A stretch of DNA of 64,000 nt, from NCBI GenBank assembly GCA_009809945.1, contig WTPW01000704.1, positions 138,158 through 202,157 of the forward strand, given 5' to 3'. Source of the DNA: Gigaspora margarita (taxonomy: Eukaryota > Glomeromycota > Glomeromycetes > Diversisporales > Gigasporaceae). The notes under the pieces were generated by a model. It saw nothing but the letters and a program-made list of their open reading frames with translations. It had not been told where the DNA came from and did no database searches. Shown here in pieces: positions 1 through 10,424 of this stretch; the stretch's first letter is position 1, and every line of letters begins with the position of its first letter. Made by a program: the position numbers and the translations under genes.

Positions 1-31
<31 letters not shown>

Positions 32-183
32 AGTATTATTTTTTTTAATTTTATACGATTTTTTTTTCAAAATGGTTCCATTTTTTTAATTTTATTTTAA
101 TTTTTTTCTATAACGTATTTATTTTTATTTTTTTTATTTTTATTTATTTTTTTTTAATTTATTTTTTAATTATTTTTAGAACA
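1..183. repeat. (TTA)n microsatellite and T-rich tract
   Basis: Bases 1-30 are a perfect TTA repeat. T-rich low-complexity DNA follows to the start of the foldback at 184. No gene is seen. Confidence 0.9.
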
Positions 184-1308
184 TAAGGTGGATATAGGTA
201 TTATAGCGCACTACCAATTATAGTGCACTACCGATATCTTATGATCTACTGATTAGAATTCTACGATTTTGGTACCAATCGATTCGTCTTAGTGAGACGA
301 ATTGATTGATACCAAAATCATAGAATTCTGACTGATGAATCACGAGATATTACCATTAAAGTAATATTTAAAGTAAATATAGTGATAAAAGTATTGCAGT
401 GTAAAGCAATATCTTGTGAACCATCGATCAGAATCATGTAATTTTGGCACTATTCGACTCGTCTCATTGAGACAAATCGAATGGTACCAAAATTATGTGA
501 TTCTGATCGATACTTTTCAAGATATTATAATTTAACCAAAATAAGCTACGCAAACCAAATTTTAAAATTAACATAAAATAATGAATAACTCTTGGTAGAA
601 CAGACCATTTCTGATACTTTTACTGCCAAAATGTCCGCCTTGAAGAGGCGATTCCAACAAGCCCAAACTTGCTAAATCCAATTACAGGATCATGGGATTG
701 TTAAGGTTTTATTATTGTTTTAATGAAAATATATGTTTACTAATTAAATTTTTATCAAAAACAATACAAAAAACCTTAGTGATCCTATGATCCCGTGATT
801 GGATTTTAGCAAGCTTGGGCTTGTTGGAATCACACCTTCAAGGCAGACATTTTGGTGGTAAAATTATCAAAAGGACTGCCCTACTAAGAGTTATTCATTA
901 TTTTATATTAATTTTAAATTTTGCTTTGCGTAGCTTATTTTGATTAAATTATGATATATCGAGAAATATCAGCCAAAATCACATGATTGTAGTACCATTC
1001 GATTCGTCTCAATGAGACGAATCGAATAGTATCAAAATCATTCAATTCTGATCAATAGATCTCAATAGATCATGAAAAATAGTATGTGCGCTATAATTGG
1101 TACCTACATTATAATTTATTATTTTACTTTGTATTTTTTAATTAATGATATCTTATGATCTAGTGATTAGAACTGAATAATTTTGGTACCAATCGATTCA
1201 CCTTGATGTAATGAATCCAATGGTACCAAAATCATTTAATTCTGATTGTTACACCATGTATTATTAGCCAAAATACTTAACTGCACCATAATACCCATAA
1301 CTACCTTA
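184..1308. mobile_element. Foldback element, family F, copy 1
   Basis: A near-complete palindrome of about 1.1 kb centred near 740. The outer ends TAAGGTGGATATAGGTATTA and TAAGGTAGTTATGGGTATTA (reverse complement of the right end) match over about 27 bp with a few mismatches. Each arm holds two smaller hairpins of about 90 bp (roughly 262-350, 425-520, 965-1060, 1155-1245) built on GGTACC flanked by TCGATTCGTC-like stems. No ORF of note. A second decayed copy lies at 7260-8365. It could belong to a foldback or MITE class with no described transposase; the superfamily is unknown. Confidence 0.85.
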
Positions 1309-1310
1309 AA

Positions 1311-1515
1311 TTTTTTTTATTGTTTATTTATTTTTTATTTTTTTTTTATTTAAATTTTTTTTTATATTAACTTTTTTTTTTAATTTTTATTAATTTTTTT
1401 TATTAATTTTTTTTATAATGTATTTTAATTTTTTTATTTTTTTTAAAAAATGTTCTTTTTTTTTATTTTAATTTTTTAACCGTTTTTTTTTATTTATTTA
1501 AATTATTTATTTAAA
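1311..1515. repeat. T-rich low-complexity tract
   Basis: Long T runs broken by A. It resembles the T-rich interior of the 9989-14544 element near 10.6 and 11.5-11.9 kb. No gene is seen. Confidence 0.7.
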
Positions 1516-1876
1516 TTAAAGACAATTATCTTTTATTACTAGTGCGATACATCACTACCCCCTAATCGACCAATCATTTTGTTTGTTTTGATTTTACATT
1601 AATCAAAACAAAACAAATAGCGGCCAGGTTAAGATAGAGTTAGGGTTTGGTTGTAAACAATAGTTAAATGACGTTTTAATCCAAAATTTCGCAAGAAATT
1701 TTTTTTGTTAAGAAAAAATTGTAGTTTCATAGCCAAAATTTTAAGTTAGAAGCGATTTTTTAAAAAATTGTTGTTTCACTTCGATTTCACATTACATCTG
1801 ATCCTGCATCCCGATTGGTCGATTAGATGGTAGTGATGCATCGCACTGGCGATGAATGATAACTCTCTAAATTAAA
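1516..1876. mobile_element. Foldback MITE of about 360 bp
   Basis: The left arm contains GTGCGATACATCACTACC followed by CTAATCGACCAATC. The right arm carries the reverse complement (GATTGGTCGATTAGATGG, then GTAGTGATGCATCGCAC). The inner part repeats as an AATCAAAACA hairpin. It sits inside a T-rich tract that resumes on the other side, which supports insertion. The exact TSD is ambiguous in AT-rich sequence. Confidence 0.8.
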
Positions 1877-1960
1877 TTATTTTTTTATTTTATTTTTTAT
1901 ATTTAAGAAATAACCAGTAATGATGATCACTGATTACACACAGATTAGATATATAACATA

Positions 1961-2215
1961 TAGGGTTTCTCAAATTCAAATCAAATCAAATATTGGGTCA
2001 ATTTGAATTTGATTTGATTCAAATATTTGAATTTGAATTTGATTTGAATTTGAATTTTTAATAGAAATTTTCAAATCAAATCAAATACTTGTCAAATCAA
2101 ATCAAATTTGGCCAGATTTGAATTTGATCAAATCAAATATAGTCAAATTTGAATTTGAATTTGATCAAATATTTGTTTCAAATATTTAAAGATCAAATCA
2201 AATTGCGGAACCCTA
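1961..2215. mobile_element. hAT-type MITE with AAATTTGA-rich core, copy 1
   Basis: Flanked by an exact 8-bp duplication ATAACATA (1953-1960 and 2216-2223). The ends TAGGGTTTCTCAAATTC and TAGGGTTCCGCAATTTG are inverted. The interior is a self-complementary mosaic of AAATTTGA and TCAAATC motifs. 255 bp, non-coding. Copy 2 is at 4893-5167. The 8-bp TSD suggests hAT mobilisation. Confidence 0.88.
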
Positions 2216-2224
2216 ATAACATAA

Positions 2225-2948
2225 CAATAAGTTTTTTATTTCTCTTGTCTTTCTTTAGTTTTTTTGTACCGGTACTAATATTTAAATTTTTTTTCTTTAG
2301 GTAACAATTTTGATTATCGTTAGTGATAGTATTTCTTTCATTGTTGGTATCGTTCATTCAGTGCATCTTCTTTCGTCACTTATAGTACTTTCTTCATCAT
2401 TGGTGTCATTCAATTCAGCTTCACTATTAGTACTTTTTTGTATTGGTGTTGTGAATTTGATGTACTTTCTTTCACGTTAGTATTACTTCTTTTGTTGGTA
2501 TCATTAAATTTGGAGTATCTTCTTCCGCATCAGTATTCTAGGTATTCATTTTCTTTAATCATTTTTAGTATATTACTTATATTGCTCTAACTAATTCTTT
2601 TTTCAGTTAAAGATGTTGTTCCTGTCATGTATCTTTATTGTTAGTATTGGAGTATTTTGTCATTATATTAGTAGGCCATTGTCATATTACATTGGTAGCA
2701 TTAATATCTTGTGCTATTCTTGGTATTTGTTAGTCATTTTGGCATGCTAGTGCATTTTACTACATTGTTGGTACATCGTGTTGGGTTTTTATAGATGTAG
2801 TATGATAGTTCAGGAAATAGCAAGATAGTTAGTATAGGATGTAGCATGATAGTTAGTAGCACAATACTTAGTATGGGGCTTAGCATAATATTTAGTATAA
2901 TATTTAGTATAATAGTTGGAACATAGCGTGATATTGAGATGTGGCATA
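2225..2948. repeat. Interior of hAT-like copy 1: degenerate TTGGTATC and ATAGTTAG repeats
   Basis: 2270-2600 repeats short TTGGTRTC and AGTACTTTCTTC-like units. 2805-2948 repeats units of the form ATAGTTAGTATAGG or AGCATAAT. The same order is seen at 13500-14140. The reading frames here are spurious products of the repeats. Confidence 0.65.
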
Positions 2949-3049
2949 TAGAGTATCTGGTATAGTGGCAAGGGCATGCCAATGGTGGTATTCCATAGTG
3001 GCATGCCATACCATGCCAAAAAACAAATTTGGCATGCCACTGGGTATAG

Positions 3050-3710
3050 TATCCCTTAGATTGTAACATAGGCAAATTTGCCTGCGTATTATAAAAATTT
3101 TAATAAAATTTTAATAAAATTTTAAATATTGATTTTAGCTATACCTTTTCTAAGTAAAAATATTCTTTGAGTTTTGTTTTAGTAACTTTGTTATAAAAAT
3201 TTTTTAAAATTATTAGAAAACTTTAGTATAATCAAAGTTTAAAGTTCTTGTATTAGCATTTTTACTATTAAAATTTTTCTTTAGATTTTCTTAAATTTTA
3301 TATGTTCCTGTCTATAAAAAAAACTTTTACTTCTAATACAAGTCTTGATTTTTACAAATAAATCATTAAAGTTGCAATAATAAAAGTTATCATCCTTTAT
3401 ATAAACTACAATATTGTCTTAAGAACTATAGCTTTAAAACTAAAACTGAATAAGATTACAGAGAAATTGTGATAAAATTTTTTAAAAAATTTTTTTCTTA
3501 AAAGATATCTATTTTTAGCTTATATATAACTTAAAATTTTTTTCTTATAATATAAAAACTAATTTTGCAAAAAAGTAATCCTTATTTTTAATTATAATTG
3601 TACAAAGTTTTATTTAATTATCTTGATATTTAAAAAAAGTAAATCAGAGCAAAAAAAGTGCAAAAACGCAGGCAAATTTGCCTGTGTTCTACTACAATCT
3701 AAGGGATAAG
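3050..3710. mobile_element. MITE with 35-bp TIRs, TA-flanked
   Basis: The left end TATCCCTTAGATTGTA and the right end TACAATCTAAGGGATA are inverted. AGGCAAATTTGCCTG, itself palindromic, follows just inside both ends (3070 and 3670). The interior is AT-rich and non-coding. Its ends start with TA, which fits a TA-targeting (Tc1/mariner-type) element. Confidence 0.85.
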
Positions 3711-3740
3711 AAATTATATTTATAATATAGATACATACTA

Positions 3741-4297
3741 TATGTTAGTGGTCTTAGTGGGTCAGGTTGGGTCAGATTTGGGCCTGACCTGGATCAGACC
3801 CACTCAGGTCAAAGCCCAACCTGGGTCTGACCCACCTCATGTCAAACCCAACTTGGGTCTAACCCAACCCAACCTGAGTTGAACCCAGATCAATAATAGT
3901 CACTATATAGTAAAGTCTACATTTTACTATGTAAATCGATAAACCCATTTAAGTAAACTTGTTTGAAAGATCAAAATTGCACATATCCTAAAATTTTTAT
4001 GCAAATTGGAGAAATTTTTATTATTTAACTTTTAATTTTTACGTTCAACACAAAAAATTAGAATCTTTTTAAAAATATGTTCGATAAACATAAAACTTAA
4101 AAGTTAAATAATAAGAATTTCTCCAATTTGGATAAAAATTTTAGAGTATATGTATTTTAATCTTTCAAATAAGTTTACTTAAGCAAATTTTATTGATTTA
4201 GTTAGGAAAATTTGGATTTTACTATGTAGCAATTACTTGCAATCATTGTATATAATCTGACCTGGGTCAGACCCAACCCAAATAAGACATTACTATA
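3741..4297. mobile_element. GGGTC-rich palindromic element with a family P core
   Basis: Both arms are made of GGGTCTGACCCA-like words: 3750-3895 on the left, and a shorter block at 4255-4285 in inverse order. The ends ATGTTAGTGGTCTTA and AATGTCTTATTT are loosely inverted. The centre (3893-4256) is a palindromic copy of the P core with ATAGTAAAGTC at one end and ACTATGTAGCAA at the other, plus two inverted AAGTAAACTTGTTT motifs. Non-coding. Confidence 0.65.
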
Positions 4298-4892
4298 TGT
4301 ATAAAGGTATACCTTGTGGCATGCCAAATTTTTTTTGCCATGCCAAACACTCTAGTGGCATAATAGTTGGGATGTTGCATGATAGTTGGAATTGAGTTGA
4401 TGTTGTAATTTGTATTTTTTTTTAATTTTTAATTTTTTTTTGTATTTTGTAATAAATTAATTTGTTAAAATATATGAATATTCAAATTTATTGTTTTAAT
4501 ATATAAAAAATTAGCTAGCATTTAATATTTAGGTGAGCATATAGTAATTTTTTTTATTTGCTTTTTGTTATTTTTTTTTATTTTTTACAACCTGCACAGA
4601 TTATTGGATTATTATTATTAAAGATCTGTACAAAAAATTAATCTGTGTAGAAAATAAAAAAAATTCTTCAATGATCACTGGCAGGATTGCAAATTTGTGC
4701 AAATTTTTATTAATTACAGTTTAAAAAATTTGCACTATATTTATTTACCCGATACTAAATGTTATAATTTAGTTTTTAGCAAATTACTATTAAATTTATA
4801 TGTAATAATCCAACTTTTAGCAAATTTACTTAATTTTAGGGGTAGCAAAAACATCTAATTTCATGCAGATCAGTTATGACCTATATAAGAGA

Positions 4893-5167
4893 TAGAGTTC
4901 CTCAAATTCAAATCAAATCAAATATTGGGTCAATTTGAATTTGATCAAATCAAATTGACACTGATTTAAATTTGATTTGATTCAAATATTTGGATTTGAA
5001 TTTGAATTTTTAATAGTAATTTTCAAATCAAATTAAATATTTGTCAAATCAAATCAAATTTGACTGGATTTGAATTTGATCAAATCAAATATAGTCAAAT
5101 TTGAATTTGAATTTGATCAAATATTTGATTCAAATATTTGAAGTTCAAATCAAATTGCAGAACCCTA
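4893..5167. mobile_element. hAT-type MITE with AAATTTGA-rich core, copy 2
   Basis: Same family as 1961-2215. The TSD is ATAAGAGA at 4885-4892 and ATGAGAGA at 5168-5175, one transition apart. It is inserted 13 bases from the right end of hAT-like copy 1, splitting the subterminal word that is intact at 14520-14532 and 56270. Confidence 0.88.
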
Positions 5168-6087
5168 ATGAGAGATGTTTGGGGTCCTCTTTTAATAAGA
5201 AATAATCAAATGATTAATGATATAGCCTTTATATAATATATGTATAAAAACTTGAAAAATAGCTAATAGGTGTATTTAAAGTCTAATTGAAAATAAAATT
5301 GAATTGATACATTACTTATTTCAAAATAAATATATTAATTGATAATCTGTCTGTCAATGGAGAATGGGAAAATGTAGCGTGCTTCTATCTAAAATTTTTT
5401 TTACTAAGTTAACGATACATGTTCACTAATTAAAAGTTGTAGAGCTCATTGAGGCGCATCTAACAGTGGTTAAATCATCCAAATCAGCCCAGCAGATAGT
5501 GAGATATTATCAAAAAATGATTGGCTGCCTATATAAAAATCTGTGACGGAAATTACATATGACAATCACTATAGGCGAATTGTGGTGCGCTTCCATTTAA
5601 AACTTTTTTCTTACTAAGTTAACGATATATACCCACTAATTGAAAGTTGTAGAGCTCATCAAAACGCATTTAACAGTGGTTAGATCATTAAAATTGGCCT
5701 AATGGATGGTGAGATATCATCAAAAAATGATTGGCTAACTATATAAAATCTCTATATAAACAATGTTTATTTACATAGAGATTTTATATAGTCAGCCAAC
5801 TGTTTTTTGATGATATCTCATCATCTACTAAGCCGATTTGGATGATCTAGCCACTGTTAGATGCGTCTCGACAAGCTCTACAACTTTCAATTAGTGGGCA
5901 TGTATCATTAACTTAGTAAAAAAAAGGTTTAGATAGAAGCATGCCTCATTTTGCCCATAGTGATTTTCATATATGATTTTTGTCACAGATTTTTATATAG
6001 TCAGCCAATCATTTTTCGATGATATCTCACCATCTACTGGGCTGATTTGGATGATCTAACTACTGTTAGATGTGCCTCAACGAGCTC

Positions 6088-6443
6088 AGGTCCCTAAAAT
6101 ACAGTCAACTCCCGCAATAGTCACATGCTAAAATCAGCATTTTATGGGCCTATTGCGAAATTGTGACTAAAACGAGAAAGAATTTATATAGTTTATATGA
6201 TCAGATAAATAAAATTAAGGTGACTATAGCGCGATTGTGACTATAGCGAGATGTGACTATTGCGGGAGTCGACTGTATACATAAATAGGTTAGGTATGAG
6301 TTTGCTTATTTTTGAGATTTTTTATACAGATCTTTTCTATTTATAGTAATTTTTTGCTTATTTTTGAAGTTTTTTCTGCAGATCTTTCTTTTTTTAGTAA
6401 CTCTATAATTAACCTGATCTATCTATGTATATTTTAGGGTTCT
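6088..6443. mobile_element. hAT MITE (179-bp family M1) with a nested insertion
   Basis: The ends are AGGTCCCTAAAATA and AGAACCCTAAAATA. The TSD is ACGAGCTC (6080-6087) and ATGAGCTC (6444-6451), one transition apart. Removing the inner 178-bp element leaves about 178 bp, equal in length and similar in sequence to the undisturbed copy at 51928-52106. Confidence 0.9.
6100..6277. mobile_element. TA-flanked MITE, AATAGTCAC family, copy 1
   Basis: The ends TACAGTCAACTCCCGCAATA and TACAGTCGACTCCCGCAATA (reverse complement of the right end) are nearly perfect inverted repeats starting with TA. 178 bp, non-coding. The TACAGT ends and TA target suggest a Tc1/mariner or pogo-like helper. A C-to-T decayed copy in opposite orientation is at 46597-46773. 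Confidence 0.9.
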
Positions 6444-6564
6444 ATGAGCTCTACAACTTTCAATTAGTGGACATATATCATTAACTTAGTAAGAAAAAAT
6501 TTTAGATGGAAGCACACTACATTTCGCCTATTCTCTAGTTGACAGGTGGATTATCAATTAATAT

Positions 6565-7259
6565 AAATTAGATTTTGTATTTTAATTTTGAAACCCTCTA
6601 GTAATTAGGACTAAAATATATTTGTATCTAGTTTTATAATAAGCAAAGTAAATGTGTAATGAAGATTTTAGCTAAACAAAGATCTTTTAATTATTTTGAT
6701 TTTTAGAATTATGATACAAACCTGTAAAAAATACATATTATAAAGAAGTACAAATTTATAGTATTATAGTTTATACTATATATTGTTTATATATTTAATT
6801 TTTTTAAAATTATATTTATTTGTTAATAATTTATTTTAATATATAGTATAAAATTTTTGAAATAATATATATTTTATAGAGTAAATCTATTTGTCACTAG
6901 CAATAATAATCCCATGCCAATAAAAATCCAAAATCATGTATAATTTTTCCTAATTGTGTAATATAAAAATGAAATAAAAAAAGCTATTTCAAAAATATCG
7001 TGATAACTTAAAATTGTGACTATTATGCCACTCTTTTTTTTAGCAAAAAAAATTCTCATAAAATTTTACTATATACTAATGTCTAGCACTAACTTTCTTT
7101 AACTATATCTAACTATAACGATAATAAATTTGCATGTTTTAGGTTTGTTTTAATTGTATATTATACAGAGGAGTGTTACTACTAGTGATAAACACATTTT
7201 TTTATTTTATATATTATATTAAAAAATAAAATAATTTTTTATTTTAAAATAATACTGTA
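6565..7259. other. AT-rich spacer, no gene seen
   Basis: No ORF, TIR pair or RNA is recognised. 7080-7150 has degenerate CTAACT words resembling decayed telomere-type repeats, as at 10976-11010. Confidence 0.5.
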
Positions 7260-8365
7260 TAAGGTAGATATAGGTATTATAGTATACTACTAATTATAGT
7301 GTACTGCCAATATCTTATAATCTACTGATCAGAATTATGTGATTTTAGTACCAATCAATTCATCTTAGTAAAACAAATCAATTGCTACCAAAATTGTCAA
7401 ATTTTGATTAGTTGATCACAAGATATTACAATTAAAGTAATATTTAAAGTGATATAGGTATTATAGCAATAGAAATATTGCAGTATATAGCAATATCTTG
7501 TGAACTATCAATCAGAATTATGAAATTTTGGTACCATTTAATTTGTTTTATTGGGATGAATTGAATGGTACTAAAATTCTGTATGTGATTTTGACCAATA
7601 CTTCTCAATATACTATAATTAAGTAGTGCAAATCAAATTTTAAAATTAATATAAAATTATAAATAACTTTTGAAAGGCCAGTTCATTTTTTATAATTTTT
7701 ACTACCAAAATGACCACCTTGAAGAGGTGATTTCAACAAATCCAAAAAATTGCTAAATTTCGATCACATATCACAGAATTGTTAAAGTTTTATTATTATT
7801 TTGATGAAAATAGATTAGTTTAATTAATCTAATTTTTATCAAAAATAATACAAAAAACTTAATGATTCTGTAATCCTATAATCAGATTTTAGCAATTTTA
7901 GGCTTGTTGGAATTGCCTCTTCAAGGTAGTCATTTTGGTAGTAAAATTATAAAAATCAGATTGTTTTATCAAAAGTTATTCATAATTTTATATTAATTTT
8001 AAAATTGCTTTATGCAGCTTATTTTCGTTAAATTATAATATATAGAGAAGTATTGGTCAAAATCACATAATTTTGATACTATTCAATTCATCTTAATGAG
8101 ATGAATCAAATGGTAACAAAATCATTTAATTCTGATCAATAGATCTTAATAGATAATAAAAAATACTATATGTGTTATAATTTATTTTTTTAATTTGTAT
8201 ATTATAATTAATAATATTTTATAATCTAGAATTAGAATTGAATATTTTTAGTACCATTTGATTCATCTTGATGAGACAAATTGAATGGTACCAAAAACAT
8301 TCGATTCTGATTGAAATATCATATTTTATTAATTAAAATACTTAACTGTGCCATAATATCCTTGT
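7260..8365. mobile_element. Foldback element, family F, copy 2 (decayed)
   Basis: Aligns end to end with 184-1308, including the TAAGGTAGATATAGGTATTA start, the four GGTACC-type hairpins and the central AAATTTTTATCAAAAA region. Differences are largely C-to-T and G-to-A: CGATTCGTC in copy 1 is CAATTCATC here. Still strongly palindromic around 7815. The right boundary is approximate. Confidence 0.85.
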
Positions 8366-8570
8366 CTATCATATAGTATAAGTATATTTAGACTTTTTAT
8401 AGTATTTATTATATAGTATTTTTTTAGTATTAAGTTAAAGTTATGCCTTTAGACTTTATTATTAAGTATATACTCATTTAATATTTTAAAATGTTCTAGG
8501 AATTGGAACTGACCCTACTAAGTTTTATTAATATAGTATAATTTTATTAAAAATAGGGTTATTTACCAAT

Positions 8571-9150
8571 TATAGTCTGGTACAAAAAGATTTGTACCTC
8601 AAATAGCTCTGATTAAAATATTTTTTGTACTAATTAATTTTTAATTTTTTAATTTATTATAATTATTAGGATATCGGATTAATAAAAATAAAATTATTTT
8701 GATTATTTTATTGATAAAATAAAAAAAATTATTAATAGTAACTTTTTTTAAAAAATATTTACTATATAATTTACTATAGTAATTTATATATATACATATA
8801 TAGTAAAAAAATTAAATGGTCAAACTTTAAAACTTCTTTTCGCCACAATTAGTAATTCAATTTTGCTCAAATTTTAATCATATTTTTATCATATGCACAT
8901 CAATGCACTTGCATAGTACAAGCTCATAAAACTGCATATTAATTGCAAAATCAGTTAAAATATCTTTTTTTTCAAAAAAAATTTTTTTCTTTTTTTCAAA
9001 TACAGTGAATTGTACATAATTATTAAAATAAAACTATTTTATTTGATATTAAAATATTTTTAATAATTAATCAGAAATAAAAAAACTTTTACTTAGAGTC
9101 AAGTTTATAAAATTTTTTGAGGTACAAATCTTTTTGCATTGGACCATATA
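8571..9150. mobile_element. TA-flanked MITE of 580 bp
   Basis: The left end TATAGTCTGGTACAAAAAG and the right end (reverse complement) TATATGGTCCAATGCAAAAAG both continue into ATTTGTACCTCAAA, about 32 bp of TIR. The interior is AT-rich and non-coding. Confidence 0.85.
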
Positions 9151-9264
9151 TATATTATTAAAGCTATTAAATATTTTAAATTAATGCTATTTTGTGATAA
9201 TAAAAATTTGTTTTATTTGTTTTATTATTTTCATTATTTATTACTATTATTTTTATTATCATTA

Positions 9265-9427
9265 GGGAAGTGCCATTTATTATATAATTTATTTTTATTA
9301 GAGGGTCATACTCCCCTCTGATTGAATTAGCAGCCAATAATAATTCATATATGTAATATATAGACATGATAAACTGCTAACCCCCCTCTCTTCTCCTTTT
9401 GAAATTACATAATAAATGGCACTCCCC
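9265..9427. mobile_element. Mutator-type MITE of 163 bp
   Basis: An exact 9-bp duplication TTATCATTA (9256-9264 and 9428-9436) brackets the inverted ends GGGAAGTGCCATTTATTA and GGGGAGTGCCATTTATTA. A 9-bp TSD with GGG ends suggests a Mutator-like helper. Confidence 0.88.
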
Positions 9428-9530
9428 TTATCATTATTATCTTTTTCTATAAGTTTTTTTAAATTATTATTATTACTTTTTAATTTTCTATAAATAATTT
9501 TGCATTATCAAAAATTCCTCTTTTATAATA

Positions 9531-9760
9531 TTATATAATATTCATACTTATTATACTTTTTTTATAACAATTTAGATGATATTTATATTTACAAATTAAA
9601 ATAATTTTATTTTCTTTTGTAGTTTCAACAAGATCTTTTTTACAAGCATTATATTGATTTAATGTAAATAGAAATGATAAATAATATCTAGCTAGAAAAC
9701 TTCTAATATCTACTATTAATTGAAAAGTTGATAATATAAATTTTTTGTTATTATTAAAAA
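9531..9760 (-). pseudogene. Decayed coding fragment with Cys/His spacing, unknown family
   Basis: Read on the minus strand from about 9760, roughly 75 codons stay open, with protein-like composition, until TAA at 9531. The visible motif is NACKKDLVETTKEN followed by an ICKYKYHLNCYKKS stretch, so the C..(about 20)..C...H..C spacing recalls a degraded RING-type zinc site. The coding sense continues past the stop as YYKRGIFDNAKLFIEN. Adjacent DNA is full of insertions. I do not recognise the gene; the zinc-binding idea is inference. Confidence 0.35.
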
Positions 9761-10093
9761 ATTGTTTTTTTTTTAATATTATTATAAATAAAATGAAGTT
9801 TTTATTAAAAAATTGATGTTTTTTGAATTAATATATTTAAAGTTGAAGAAGAATAAGGATATTTTTTATATTTCTATAAAAATTTATAAAAAAATATTTA
9901 TAATAATTTAATATATATGTTTGTTTTTTTATAATATCAGCTAAATTTTTTGAAGTTGTATTTGGTTGGATTTTACAACAGTTGACCCAGGACTCTAGAC
10001 ATCTCTTATATAGATCATATTTTTTTTAGCAAATTAGTTAAAATTTAAATCAAAGTCCAAATTTAAAATTTGGTGAATTAGTAATAATTTAAA

Positions 10094-10314
10094 TACCATA
10101 TTCCTCTGAAAATAAGCACCCCCTTAGAGCAATTTTTAAAGCCAAAATTCTTATGATCTAGTGATCGAATCTGCATAATTTTGGTACCATTCGAAATGTT
10201 TTGATAAGCTGATTCGAATGGTACCAAAATTATGCAGATCTGATCACTGGATCTCGAGGATTATGGTTTTAAAAATTGCTCCAAGGGGGTGCTTATTTTC
10301 GGAGAAATACAGTA
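10094..10314. mobile_element. MITE with a GGTACC hairpin core
   Basis: The inverted ends TACCATATTCCTCTGAAAA and TACTGTATTTCTCCGAAAA continue into TAAGCACCCCC and GAGCAATTTTTAAA. 221 bp. The core TAATTTTGGTACCATTCGA and its complement form a long hairpin like those inside family F. The terminal CTGAAAATAAGC block also resembles family P ends. Confidence 0.88.
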
Positions 10315-10424
10315 ATGGTTATATATTGAATTTTGGCAAAATATTTAAAATTTCGCATTGTTATATTTAATATTTTGTCAATTTATCCTTTTTTGAAATA
10401 GAAAAATAAAAGTATTAAAAACGA

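Larger units (their letters stand above)
2949..4354. mobile_element. hAT-like element with exact TSD, nested in copy 1
   Basis: An exact 8-bp duplication GTGGCATA (2941-2948 and 4355-4362) brackets ends TAGAGTATCTGGTAT and, as reverse complement, TAGAGTGTTTGGCAT. GGCATGCC-rich subterminal repeats lie inside both ends. Removing it restores continuity with the homologous sequence at 14080-14110. 1406 bp with no transposase. It hosts a 661-bp MITE and a GGGTC-rich element. Confidence 0.88.
1..5188. mobile_element. hAT-like long element, copy 1 (left end outside window)
   Basis: Its right end reads GAGAGATG then GGGGTCCT at 5188, matching the right end of the complete 9989-14544 element. The segments 2225-2948 and 4355-4892 run parallel to 13440-14544, including the ATAGTTAG-rich stretch, the ATCTGTGCA motif and the stretch before GACCTATAT. 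No transposase is visible. Younger insertions (184-1308, 1516-1876, 1961-2215, 2949-4354, 4893-5167) interrupt it. The left TIR was not found, so it probably lies left of base 1; the extent of this copy in the first 2 kb is inferred from matching T-rich texture. Confidence 0.6.
5332..6564. mobile_element. Large foldback element, family Q
   Basis: The ends ATTAATTGATAATC and GATTATCAATTAAT are inverted, and TIR similarity runs for about 50 bp. Each arm holds two direct copies of a unit of about 225 bp beginning near GTAGAGCTC and containing AACAGTGG and TGATTGGCT. The centre at about 5760 is a hairpin. The right arm is interrupted by a hAT MITE at 6088-6443; without it the element is about 870 bp. 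Non-coding. Confidence 0.87.
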
